This document shows positions 24,033 through 30,349 of a stretch of DNA of 30,349 bases, piece by piece. The translations under genes were made by a program, and so were the position numbers. Positions within the stretch are counted from its first letter, which is position 1. Each line of letters opens with the position of its first letter. A model generated the notes under the pieces. That model was not told the DNA's origin, searched no databases, and saw only the letters and a list, made by a program, of their open reading frames with translations. The stretch is from Spirochaetaceae bacterium (GTDB lineage: Bacteria > Spirochaetota > Spirochaetia > SZUA-6 > Bin103). Where the stretch lies: assembly GCA_026710565.1 (NCBI GenBank), contig JAPOQV010000340.1:1-30349 (forward strand). Direction: 5' to 3'.

Positions 24033-24648
24033 CGTCCCACTCCAGGAAGTTGGCCAGGAGCCTGAGTCCGTTCCGACCGGACTTCTCGGCGTGGAACTGC
24101 ACTGCCGCCAGGTTGCCGGCGGCGTACACCGACGCGAACCGAAGCCCGTACTCCGTGCTGCCCAACACGACGGATGCGTCGGCCGGGCGCGGGTAGAAGG
24201 AGTGCACGAAATAGAACGAGCCGCCGTCGGGTATGCCCTCGAACAACGGATGAGCGCGATCCTGCCGCACCTGGTTCCATCCCATGTGCGGGACCTTCAT
24301 TCCGTCTCCAGGGCGCGGTTCCGGGAATGCGTCCGCGTGTCCGGGAACCAGCCCAAGGCAGGTCGTGTCGCGCTCGGCGGAGTACTGCAGCAGCACCTGC
24401 GCGCCGATGCAGATACCGAGCAGCGGACGACCCTCGGCGCTCACCATGCGCAGCGCTTCATCCATGCCGCTGCGGGCCAGGTCGTCCATCGCCGCGCGCG
24501 CCTCGCCCACCCCGGGGAAGATCACCCGTTCCGCGTCGACCAGCGCCGCGGGCTCGGAGGCGACCGTGAAGTCGGCGCCCAGGAAGCGCAGCGCGTTCTG
24601 CACGCTGGTGCGGTTTCCGGCCGCGTAGTCGACGATGGCGACGCTCAA
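24025..24648 (-). CDS. hisH: Imidazole glycerol phosphate synthase, glutamine amidotransferase subunit
   Basis: HisH (207 aa) hydrolyses glutamine and channels ammonia to HisF. It is a class I amidotransferase with the nucleophile Cys80 in LLGICIGAQ and the His186/Glu188 pair in VQFHAEKS. The oxyanion-side PGVG motif is at 45-48. The start is a TTG at 24648: GGAGGG at 24655-24660 lies 6 nt upstream, the TTG overlaps the stop of the upstream lipoprotein gene as TTGA, and the protein then begins MSVAIVDYAAGN, which fits the family. Extending further upstream would run into the lipoprotein gene. It is co-translated with hisF. Confidence 0.94.
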   Translation of the reverse strand: MSVAIVDYAAGNRTSVQNALRFLGADFTVASEPAALVDAERVIFPGVGEARAAMDDLARSGMDEALRMVSAEGRPLLGICIGAQVLLQYSAERDTTCLGLVPGHADAFPEPRPGDGMKVPHMGWNQVRQDRAHPLFEGIPDGGSFYFVHSFYPRPADASVVLGSTEYGLRFASVYAAGNLAAVQFHAEKSGRNGLRLLANFLEWDGA

Positions 24649-25583
24649 GGGCCGCCCTCCGACCCGCCGGCGGGACCCAGCTCTTCCAGATTGAGCATCG
24701 CGCGGGCCACGTCCATCAACTCGTCGTGCCGCATCAGGCCGGCGAGCCTGACCCACGTTCCGTCGGCCCGCAACCGCACGTCCGCCAGCGTCAACTGTCC
24801 GCTTGCGAACGCCGCCAGCAGGCGCGCGAGGTTGCGATCGACCGTACGCATCGCGCCGGCGATGACGAGCCCGTCGGCCGACGCGGTACCGGACAGCCAC
24901 ACGTCCTGGGTCGGGAACACCTCGGTGACCAGGTCCAGCCCGGAATCGGGGACCATCCGGTCAATCGCGTCGGTGAGGTCGGGCACCACCAGCAGGACAT
25001 CGGCATCCCTTTCCTCGATCGCGACGTCGGCGGGCAGCGAGAATGCCTCGGCGTCGAAGGCGCGCTGCACGCGGTCGAGCGGCAGGTTGGTCATCACCAG
25101 CACGTCGCCGCCGGCAAGCCAGGCCGCCGCATCGGCAGACCGGTAGTGTGGAAACGGCGCGCCGACGTAGAACCAGTCGGGACTGAGCAGCAGACGCGCC
25201 GTCATGCCGCGGTCCAGGGCCACGCCCCGCATCCAGATCAGGTAGCCCGGCTCCGCACCCACGTAGACGCCGGCGACCACGACGGCCAGGCGCTCGAGCA
25301 GCCACCCCGGCACCGGCACCTGCGCTTGTTCGACGACCGCGGCGATCGGGGCGCGCAGCGCCGCGACGCGCGCCGCCACCGCGACGTCGACGTCGGCGGG
25401 CATCGCGCCGAGGCTGGCCCGCGCCAGGGAGGGGGGCGTGCTGGCACAGGCCGCGGTCATGACTGCCGCGCCGATCACGGCGAGCGACCGGGGCCACGCG
25501 AAACGGGAACGGAGCCGGGCGGCGGTACGCCGCGAAGCGGTGCGCCGCCTGACTATGCGCTGGTACGATTCGCGCTGGTACAA
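24645..25583 (-). CDS. Putative lipoprotein upstream of hisHF, function unknown
   Basis: I do not recognise this family. The mature part (about 265 aa) follows an Arg-rich N-region and a hydrophobic stretch SLAVIGAAVMTAAC, with a relaxed lipobox at TAAC of the kind accepted in spirochaetes. The body alternates beta strands and helices, with repeated short patterns such as LVMTNLPLDRVQRAF and LLVVPDLTDAIDRM, and no catalytic motif that I can name. The start is uncertain: TTG 25583 gives a long basic N-region; GTG 25478 and ATG 25460 are in frame but would truncate the signal peptide. None has a clear ribosome site. Its stop overlaps the hisH start (TTGA), so it is the first gene of the lipoprotein-hisH-hisF unit. 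It is divergent from metX. Confidence 0.6.
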   Translation of the reverse strand: MYQRESYQRIVRRRTASRRTAARLRSRFAWPRSLAVIGAAVMTAACASTPPSLARASLGAMPADVDVAVAARVAALRAPIAAVVEQAQVPVPGWLLERLAVVVAGVYVGAEPGYLIWMRGVALDRGMTARLLLSPDWFYVGAPFPHYRSADAAAWLAGGDVLVMTNLPLDRVQRAFDAEAFSLPADVAIEERDADVLLVVPDLTDAIDRMVPDSGLDLVTEVFPTQDVWLSGTASADGLVIAGAMRTVDRNLARLLAAFASGQLTLADVRLRADGTWVRLAGLMRHDELMDVARAMLNLEELGPAGGSEGGP

Positions 25584-25603
25584 TTCGCCGTGGTACAGGG
25601 CAT
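25559..25603. repeat. Three 15-bp direct repeats at the metX start region, with extended -10
   Basis: GCTGGTACGATTCGC (25559-25573), GCTGGTACAATTCGC (25574-25588) and a degenerate third copy starting CGTGGTAC (25589) lie head to tail. The second copy contains TGGTACAAT, an extended -10 element (25576-25584) well placed for metX at 25615; no good -35 is seen. The repeats may be a regulator site shared by metX and the divergent lipoprotein gene. If the TTG 25583 start of the lipoprotein is right, part of this is also its coding sequence. Confidence 0.5.
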
Positions 25604-25614
25604 CGCTCCGGGCG

Positions 25615-26811
25615 ATGACAGAGTACACCGATAACGAGACTGTGGAGAACACGACGAAGGCGAAGGCCGCCGCGCCCGGCTCCGTGGGCCTGGTGGCCCC
25701 GCACGACCACACGTTCGCCCATCCGCCCGACGCGCTGAAGCTCGACAGCGGGCGGTTCCTGGGGCCCATCACGCTCCGGTACGAGACGTACGGGACCCTC
25801 GACGCGGAGCGCTCCAACGCGATCCTGGTCTTCCACGCGCTCTCGGGCAGCCACCACGCTGCCGGGTACCACTCCCCCGACGACAAGCGGCCGGGCTGGT
25901 GGGACGACATGATCGGGCCCGGCAAGGGCTTCGATACGCGCAAGTTCTTCGTCATCTGCTCCAACTTCATCGGCGGGTGCAACGGCTCCACCGGCCCGTC
26001 GTCGCCCCGCGGCGGTGACGGCGACCGGCCCTACGGGCTGGACTTCCCGCTCATTACCATCGGCGACATGGTCGAAGCGCAGCGCCACCTCATCGACCAT
26101 CTGGGCATCGAGCGGCTGTACAGCGTCGCCGGCGGATCGATGGGCGGCATGCAGGCCCTGGAGTGGGCGATCCGTTACCCGGACCGGGTGCGCTCCGTCG
26201 TGGTGCTCGCCTCCACCGCCACCGTTTCCGCGCAGGGCATCGCCTTTCACGCCGTCGGCCGCAACGCCATCATGTCGGATCCCGACTGGAACGGCGGCGA
26301 CTACCATCACGGCCCGGCGCCGGCCAACGGACTGTCGATCGCCCGCATGATCGGCCACATCACCTACCTTTCGGAGATGTCGCTGGGCCGCAAGTTCGGG
26401 CGCACCCTGCAGGACCGCTCAGCGTTCACCTACGAGATGTCGGGCGAGTTCCAGGTCGAGTCATACCTCGCGCATCTGGGCACCCGCTTCGTGGAAGACT
26501 TCGACGCCAACTCGTACCTGTACATCACCAAGGCGATGGACTACTACGACCTTTCGGAGGCGTACGGGTCGCTGCCGGAGGCGCTGGGACGGCCCCGCGC
26601 CAAGTACCTGGTGGCCTCTTTCCCCTCCGACTGGCTCTACCCTTCAAGCCAGTCGCGGGAGATCGTCAGCGCCCTCATGCAGGTCGGGCGCGAGGTGTCC
26701 TACGTGGAGCTGGAGAGCGTCTACGGCCATGACGCCTTTCTGCTGGAGAGCGCCCGTCTCTGCCAGATCGTCCGCTCGTTCCTGGACAACGCCGCCTCCC
26801 CCTCCGGCTGA
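25615..26811 (+). CDS. metX: Homoserine O-acyltransferase MetX
   Basis: MetX (398 aa) acylates homoserine (usually from acetyl-CoA) at the start of methionine synthesis. It is an alpha/beta hydrolase with the nucleophile Ser175 in GGSMGGMQ, the acid Asp339 in PSDWLYP and His372 in YGHDAF, a complete triad at normal spacing. The GCNGSTGPSS loop is also typical. ATG 25615 is the first reasonable start; the frame continues upstream only through the repeat region. No strong Shine-Dalgarno sequence is visible. A GTG at 25642 is possible, as the first 25 residues are not conserved in character. metW follows after 2 bp, the usual MetX-MetW pairing. Confidence 0.94.
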   Translation: MTEYTDNETVENTTKAKAAAPGSVGLVAPHDHTFAHPPDALKLDSGRFLGPITLRYETYGTLDAERSNAILVFHALSGSHHAAGYHSPDDKRPGWWDDMIGPGKGFDTRKFFVICSNFIGGCNGSTGPSSPRGGDGDRPYGLDFPLITIGDMVEAQRHLIDHLGIERLYSVAGGSMGGMQALEWAIRYPDRVRSVVVLASTATVSAQGIAFHAVGRNAIMSDPDWNGGDYHHGPAPANGLSIARMIGHITYLSEMSLGRKFGRTLQDRSAFTYEMSGEFQVESYLAHLGTRFVEDFDANSYLYITKAMDYYDLSEAYGSLPEALGRPRAKYLVASFPSDWLYPSSQSREIVSALMQVGREVSYVELESVYGHDAFLLESARLCQIVRSFLDNAASPSG

Positions 26812-26813
26812 CC

Positions 26814-27470
26814 ATGGCCGCAAGCGGACGCCGGCAGCACCTGGACTATGACCTGATCGTCGATCTGGTCGAGCGGGACAGCTCCGTGCTGGACCTGGGA
26901 TGTGGCGACGGCGAGCTGCTGCTCCGCCTGCGGGACTTCAAGTCCGTGCACGGACTGGGCGTGGAGATCGAGGAGGCGATGATCGTCCGCTGCCTGGCGC
27001 GCGGCATCACCGTCTTCCAGGGCAACCTGAACGACGGCCTGCGCGATCACGCCTCAGGCAGCTACGACTACGTGGTTCTGAACCAGACGCTGCAGCAGAT
27101 CGACCGGCCGCTCGAGCTCCTTGCGGAGATGCTCCGCGTCGGCAGGCAGGTGATCGTCTCGTTCCCGAACTTCGGCTACCTCGGGATCCGCCTGTCGCTG
27201 CTGCTGCGCGGCAGGATGCCGGCGTCGAGGGATCTCCCGTTCGCGTGGCACGACACGCCCAACATCCACCTGTGCACCCGCAACGACTTCCTGGACTACT
27301 GCCGGGCGAACCGGGTGGCGGTGACCTCGATCATCGACATCCGCAACGGCCGCCGCATCGGCCCCACGGCTGCCAATCTGCGCTGCACGCAGGTGCTGTT
27401 CGTGCTCCAAGGTGACGCGGGACCGTCTTCCCCGCCTCGGGGAAGAATACGCGATCGCGACCTGGAGTAG
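26814..27470 (+). CDS. metW: MetW, methionine biosynthesis methyltransferase-like protein
   Basis: MetW (218 aa) is a small Rossmann-fold protein that works with MetX in many Gram-negative bacteria and is thought to activate or complete homoserine acylation. The SAM-binding-like motif VLDLGCGDGELL lies at about 25-36, followed by FQGNLNDGL, LNQTLQQ and VSFPNFGYLGIR, all family landmarks. The family usually ends near residue 200. Here about 18 extra residues (GDAGPSSPPRGRIRDRDLE) are encoded by a stretch that also contains a strong hairpin. The 2-bp gap to metX implies co-translation. Confidence 0.92.
   Translation: MAASGRRQHLDYDLIVDLVERDSSVLDLGCGDGELLLRLRDFKSVHGLGVEIEEAMIVRCLARGITVFQGNLNDGLRDHASGSYDYVVLNQTLQQIDRPLELLAEMLRVGRQVIVSFPNFGYLGIRLSLLLRGRMPASRDLPFAWHDTPNIHLCTRNDFLDYCRANRVAVTSIIDIRNGRRIGPTAANLRCTQVLFVLQGDAGPSSPPRGRIRDRDLE
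27426..27446 (+). terminator. Strong hairpin in the 3' end of metW
   Basis: TCTTCCCC-GCCTC-GGGGAAGA is a perfect 8-bp stem with a 5-nt loop, lying 24 bp before the metW stop. No T-run follows. It may attenuate or stabilise the metXW mRNA 3' end, or separate it from the infC unit 86 bp downstream. Confidence 0.4.
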
Positions 27471-27491
27471 TCACGGGCCAAGAACTGTAGT

Positions 27492-27535
27492 ATGGTCAAC
27501 GCAAAGGAGGCGATTCCGCCTCAGGAGGCTTATTG
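27492..27535 (+). promoter_or_regulatory. infC leader with duplicated Shine-Dalgarno arms and TTG start
   Basis: Two GGAGGC segments (27506-27511 and 27524-27529) flank a single CGCCTC block (27517-27522). The block can pair with the first arm as GAGGCG-ATTC-CGCCTC, which leaves the second free as the infC ribosome site, or partly with the second (GCCT-CAGG-AGGC), which would hide it. The infC TTG is 4 nt after AGGAGG. A 20-codon frame beginning ATG 27492 ([10 protein letters not shown]...) overlaps the start of infC and ends at 27554, but it has no ribosome site. Confidence 0.45.
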
Positions 27536-28048
27536 GTCAAGGATCTCAGGGTAAACGACATGATACGGGTTCGGGAGGTGCGCCTGATCGGCGCAGACGG
27601 CTCCCAGCTCGGTGTCGTCCCGACAGAAGAAGCGCTCAGTTCCGCGCGGCAGACCGGGTTGGACTTGGTGGAGGTTTCCCCGACGGCACGCCCGCCCGTC
27701 TGCAAGCTGCTCGATTACGGCAAGTACAAGTTCGAGCAGGAGAAGCGCATTCGCGAGTCGAAGAAACGGCAACGGCTCACCAAGCTCAAGGAAATCCGGA
27801 TGCAGCCCAAGATCGACTCGCACGACCTGGACTTCAAGTCCCGGCATATCAAGTCGTTTCTGGATCAGGGGAACAAGGTGAAGGTGACCATTAGGTTCCG
27901 TGGCCGCGAGTTGGCGCACACGGAGATCGGCCGCGCCGTGCTGGACCGCGTGGTGGAGCTCACCCAGGAGTACGCGGTGCTCGCCCGGTCGGCGCAGATG
28001 GAGGGACGGTTCATGTCGATGGTGCTGAGTCCGAAGTCCAGAAAGTAG
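27533..28048 (+). CDS. infC: Translation initiation factor IF-3
   Basis: IF-3 (171 aa) binds the 30S subunit and checks the start codon and initiator tRNA. The N-domain landmark [19 protein letters not shown] is present, followed by the lysine-rich linker and the C-domain with [29 protein letters not shown] and [10 protein letters not shown]. The start is TTG 27533: the conserved LRVND precedes the first ATG (27560), so initiation must be upstream, and AGGAGG sits 4 nt before the TTG. A non-AUG start recalls infC of E. coli (AUU), where it allows IF-3 to repress its own synthesis. It heads the infC-rpmI-rplT operon; rpmI follows after 3 bp. Confidence 0.96.
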   Translation: MVKDLRVNDMIRVREVRLIGADGSQLGVVPTEEALSSARQTGLDLVEVSPTARPPVCKLLDYGKYKFEQEKRIRESKKRQRLTKLKEIRMQPKIDSHDLDFKSRHIKSFLDQGNKVKVTIRFRGRELAHTEIGRAVLDRVVELTQEYAVLARSAQMEGRFMSMVLSPKSRK

Positions 28049-28051
28049 ACG

Positions 28052-28252
28052 ATGAGTACCAAAGCGAAGACCCATCGCAGCACCGCCAAGCGCTTCAGCG
28101 TCACCGCCAAGGGCAAGGTGAAGTACAAGAAGCAGGGGTTGCGGCACATACTCACCAAGAAGAACAGCAAGCGGAAGCGGAGGCTGCGGCGTTCGGGGCT
28201 GCTGAGCCCGTCCGAGCACAAGCGTATCCGCCGCCTGCTGCCGAACGGATAG
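28052..28252 (+). CDS. rpmI: 50S ribosomal protein L35
   Basis: A 66-aa highly basic protein with the L35 pattern: [14 protein letters not shown] at the N-terminus, then [12 protein letters not shown] and RKRRLR, ending with a short basic tail. It is a large-subunit protein buried near 23S rRNA domains II and V. It starts at ATG 28052, 3 bp after infC stops, in the standard infC-rpmI-rplT order, and rplT starts 6 bp after its stop. Confidence 0.97.
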   Translation: MSTKAKTHRSTAKRFSVTAKGKVKYKKQGLRHILTKKNSKRKRRLRRSGLLSPSEHKRIRRLLPNG

Positions 28253-28258
28253 GGGCAT

Positions 28259-28627
28259 ATGGCACGAGCGATCGACAGTCACAAGCATCACGCCAAGCGC
28301 CGCAAGATCCTCAAGCAGGCCAAGGGGTACTGGGGACGGCGCAGCAAGCTGTATCGGACGGCCAAGGATGCGCTGGCCAAGGCCGGCATGTACGCCTACC
28401 GCGACCGGCGGCGGCGCAAGGGCGAGTTCCGCCGCCTCTGGATCGCACGCATTTCGGCCGCCTGCCGCCAGCATGACCTGCGGTATTCGCAGTTCATGCA
28501 CGGCCTGTCGCGAGCCGGGATCACGCTGAACCGCAAGGCGCTCTCCAACCTCGCGATCGAGGATCCGGCCGCGTTCGAGGCGATCGTCGAGCGAGCCCGG
28601 GCGGAACTGGCCGCCGCCGACTCATGA
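28259..28627 (+). CDS. rplT: 50S ribosomal protein L20
   Basis: A 122-aa protein with the L20 signature: a basic N-terminal extension (HKHHAKRRKILKQAKGYWGRRSKLYR) that contacts 23S rRNA during early assembly, then FRRLWIARISAACR and the globular domain with YSQFMHGLSRAGITLNRKALSNLA. L20 is known in other bacteria to repress the rpmI-rplT genes by binding mRNA; no obvious L20 site is recognised here. The stop overlaps the next start as ATGA. Confidence 0.97.
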   Translation: MARAIDSHKHHAKRRKILKQAKGYWGRRSKLYRTAKDALAKAGMYAYRDRRRRKGEFRRLWIARISAACRQHDLRYSQFMHGLSRAGITLNRKALSNLAIEDPAAFEAIVERARAELAAADS

Positions 28628-29052
28628 TCCGCGTGCAGCAGATCGCCGACCTCGAGGCGCGCGTGTTGCGCGCCATCGACCTGATCGAGCGCCTGCGCGC
28701 GGAGAACCGCACGCTCAGCACGTCGCTCGAGTCGGCCGAAGCGCGCGCACGGGAGGCGGAGGGGATGCTGGAGAGCGTCCGCAGCGATCAGCAGGGCGTC
28801 GAGGAGATTATCCAGCGCACGCTGAACAAGCTCGACGGTCTGGAAGAGGCCTGGGCGGAGATGCAGAAGGACGATGCGCCGGCAGAGACCGCGGCCGCTC
28901 CTCCCGATCCTCCACCGAGTCCGCCGGGTGCCGGAGTCTCCAGCAGGGAACAGGGTTCTATCGGCGGCCAGGGTTCTCCCGGCGGGCAGGATCCTCCCGG
29001 CGGGCAGGGTTCCCTGGGCGGACGAGGCTCACTCGGAGCCGGTGCACCATAG
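28624..29052 (+). CDS. ZapB-like coiled-coil protein with Gly-rich hexapeptide tail
   Basis: The 142-aa protein has an N-terminal coiled coil (about 1-80) with heptads such as IADLEARVLRAIDLIERLRAEN, resembling ZapB-like division proteins. Its place directly before zapA supports this. After a Pro-rich linker (about 90-105) come five 6-residue units (GSIGGQ, GSPGGQ, DPPGGQ, GSLGGR, GSLGAG) encoded by five 18-bp repeats at 28954-29043. The tail is probably disordered. ATG 28624 overlaps the rplT stop (ATGA). I infer a role in Z-ring stabilisation with ZapA. The assignment to ZapB rests on coiled coil and context only. Confidence 0.68.
   Translation: MIRVQQIADLEARVLRAIDLIERLRAENRTLSTSLESAEARAREAEGMLESVRSDQQGVEEIIQRTLNKLDGLEEAWAEMQKDDAPAETAAAPPDPPPSPPGAGVSSREQGSIGGQGSPGGQDPPGGQGSLGGRGSLGAGAP
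28954..29043 (+). repeat. Five tandem 18-bp repeats inside the coiled-coil gene
   Basis: Units start at 28954, 28972, 28990, 29008 and 29026, each encoding a Gly-Gly-containing hexapeptide. Units 2 and 3 are nearly identical at the DNA level (shared CTCCCGGCGGGCAG), suggesting recent slippage. The array runs up to the last three codons of the gene. Confidence 0.8.
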
Positions 29053-29096
29053 CCGGGCAGCCTGAGGCGCCCGGCACCGCGGTGAGGCAGTAACCG

Positions 29097-29498
29097 GTGG
29101 CCAAGCACCTTGCCGAAATAGACATCCTCGGTTCCTCGTTCACGATCAAGTCGGACGAGTCGACCGAACATCTCGCTCAGCTCATCGAACACTTCTCGAG
29201 CCGGGTGGCCGAGGCGCGACGGGCCATGCCGCAGGCGGATTCGTTGCGCGTGGCGATCGTCTCCGGCCTCAATGTCACGGACGAGTTGTTCAAGGCGCTG
29301 CAGGCCGCCGACGACACGCAGCGCGATTCCCGCGCCGCGGCGCAGATCGCCATGCGCCTGATCGGGATGATCGATCAGACGCTGGTCGACGGCGAACAAC
29401 CCGGAAGTGGCGCTCCCGCATCTGCGCCGGGACCGTCCGGTCCGGCCACGGTGGAGCGCGATCCTCAGAACGAGATCCCTTCCACGACCGCCGAGTAG
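29097..29498 (+). CDS. zapA: Cell division protein ZapA
   Basis: A 133-aa protein matching ZapA, which bundles FtsZ filaments at midcell. The N-terminal beta hairpin EIDILGSSFTIKSDES and the helix EHLAQLIEHFSSRVAEAR, followed by LRVAIVSGLNVTDELFKAL and a second long helix, fit the family. The last 30 residues (Pro/Ala/Ser-rich) are probably disordered. The start is a GTG at 29097, 44 bp after the coiled-coil gene; no strong ribosome site is visible. It ends within the convergent PfkB gene, overlapping by 34 bp. Confidence 0.88.
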   Translation: MAKHLAEIDILGSSFTIKSDESTEHLAQLIEHFSSRVAEARRAMPQADSLRVAIVSGLNVTDELFKALQAADDTQRDSRAAAQIAMRLIGMIDQTLVDGEQPGSGAPASAPGPSGPATVERDPQNEIPSTTAE

Positions 29499-30349
29499 TC
29501 GCAGCCTTCGACTTCGACGATGGCGGCCGCCACGCGGTTGCCCAGCGACGCCGCCTCCTCGGGGCCTCCTCCGGTCAGTCTCGCGTACAGGTAGCCGGCC
29601 GCGAACGAGTCGCCCGCGCCCGTGGTGTCGACGGCCCGAGCCGCAATGCCGGGCGCACGCGCCGCGATGGCTCCGCGCTCCCACACCATGGACCCTGCCG
29701 ACCCCAGCTTGACGACCACGGTCGGCGCCAGTTCCCCGAGGGCAGCGCACGCCAGCCCGACGGCCCCTTCGGCCGGCATGCCGGTGACGACCTCGGCGAG
29801 CGCGCGCGCTTCCTGCTCGTTCGCGAGCAACAGGTCGACCGAACCGGGAATCCACTCCGCCAGCTCGTGTCCGGAGGTACCCACGACCACCATGTCCGCC
29901 ACGTCGAAGGCAACCATCGAGCCACCGGCTCGCGCCGTGGCCGCCGCGGTGGTCAGTGCCCTGCGCGGGCCGGGCGGCGCCCACAGGTAGGCGGTCGCAT
30001 AGAAGCAGTCACTGCAGGCGATCGCCGCCCGGTCGAGGTGATCCTCCGACAGTTCCAGGCATGCTTCCAGCGACGTGAACATCGTGCGCTGGCCATCCGG
30101 GGTAACCAGCACCACGGAGGTACCGGTCGCCTTCTCCGGATGCGTGCTCAGCCTGCTGACGACCCCCGTCGCCTCGAGGCGAAGGCGGAGATCGCGTCCG
30201 ATCGAGTCGTCGCCGATGACGCCGGTCATCACCGGCGGAGCGATCGCGTCCCCGACCGCCTGCCCGGAGAGCCAGGCGAGCCCCCGCAAGGTGTTTGCGC
30301 AGCTTCCGCCGGGCCGGCGTCCGGGCCGCGCGAGGCCGGCGGCGATCCG
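29465..30349 (-). CDS. PfkB-family sugar/nucleoside kinase (5' end outside window)
   Basis: The frame is open to the right window edge, so the first part of the protein is missing. The segment PGGSCANTLRGLAWLSG, just inside the edge, is the N-terminal substrate-binding motif of ribokinase-like enzymes. The C-terminal motif AVDTTGAGDSFAAGYL carries the catalytic Asp and anion hole. TGTSVVLVTPDGQRTMFT and LLLANEQEARAL are also family features and resemble adenosine-kinase-like members. It phosphorylates a sugar or nucleoside with ATP; the substrate is undetermined. The gene ends at 29465 inside the zapA 3' end (34-bp convergent overlap). Confidence 0.9.
   Translation of the reverse strand, partial: RIAAGLARPGRRPGGSCANTLRGLAWLSGQAVGDAIAPPVMTGVIGDDSIGRDLRLRLEATGVVSRLSTHPEKATGTSVVLVTPDGQRTMFTSLEACLELSEDHLDRAAIACSDCFYATAYLWAPPGPRRALTTAAATARAGGSMVAFDVADMVVVGTSGHELAEWIPGSVDLLLANEQEARALAEVVTGMPAEGAVGLACAALGELAPTVVVKLGSAGSMVWERGAIAARAPGIAARAVDTTGAGDSFAAGYLYARLTGGGPEEAASLGNRVAAAIVEVEGCDYSAVVEGISF

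Noticed and set aside
25559..25614. SAM riboswitch controlling metX
   Set aside because: There is no room between the divergent genes and no aptamer-like helices; only short direct repeats are present.
19060..27498. Shared 11-mer GTAGTATGGTC upstream of the aldolase and infC genes as a common promoter
   Set aside because: An 11-bp match is expected by chance in this length, and no matching -35 elements are seen.
27492..27554. 20-codon upstream frame before infC as a real gene
   Set aside because: It has no ribosome site; kept only as a possible part of the leader control.

Overview
The window is GC-rich bacterial DNA with two different halves. The right half (about 19.1-30.3 kb) is ordinary chromosome: amino-acid, sulfur and translation genes in tight operons. 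The order infC-rpmI-rplT-coiled-coil gene-zapA, a membrane-anchored winged-helix-like protein, and lipoproteins with relaxed lipoboxes suggest a high-GC free-living or host-associated spirochaete. This is inference; there is no rRNA or other decisive marker here.

The left half (about 0.2-18.9 kb) is a defence island, almost all on the minus strand. Read in the direction of transcription, a right-hand unit encodes a 1749-aa DEAD-type helicase with a DUF1998 zinc module and a Vsr-like nuclease tail, overlapped by ATGA with an AlbA_2 (Schlafen-like) regulator/ATPase. Further downstream a second unit encodes a SNF2-type helicase, a 1536-aa Eco57I/PglX-like adenine methyltransferase, an SMC/Rad50-like ATPase with a CxxC hinge, and a stand-alone PD-(D/E)xK nuclease. 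The helicase and methyltransferase open reading frames are separated by 1 bp, the methyltransferase and ATPase overlap by 17 bp, and the nuclease follows after 35 bp. The SNF2-methyltransferase pair plus a DUF1998 helicase recalls class 1 DISARM. However, no separate drmA/drmB genes and no phospholipase-D gene drmC are visible; an SMC-like ATPase plus nuclease pair of the kind used by Lamassu or ABC-three-component systems occupies the end of the operon. I consider this hybrid the most interesting content of the window.

Between the two defence units lie a plus-strand endonuclease/exonuclease/phosphatase-family lipoprotein gene, a perfect 26-bp palindrome between its start and the SNF2 start, and a 285-bp AT-rich convergent spacer with six exact GAATAAGAC repeats in three clusters with 10-bp internal period. 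The base composition falls sharply inside the methyltransferase gene, suggesting exchange of its specificity half together with the ATPase and nuclease genes.

Right half, in order: HpcH/HpaI aldolase; membrane protein (minus); cysteine desulfurase-thiI (plus, ATGA overlap); then on the minus strand lipoprotein-hisH-hisF-fmdB-like; then on the plus strand metX-metW and infC-rpmI-rplT-coiled-coil-zapA; and a 5'-truncated PfkB kinase on the minus strand at the right edge. The left edge carries the N-terminus of an amidohydrolase. No tRNA, rRNA, CRISPR array, transposase or integrase is visible. No gene-free stretch exceeds 300 bp; the two longest (11944-12228 and 18870-19127) are described below.
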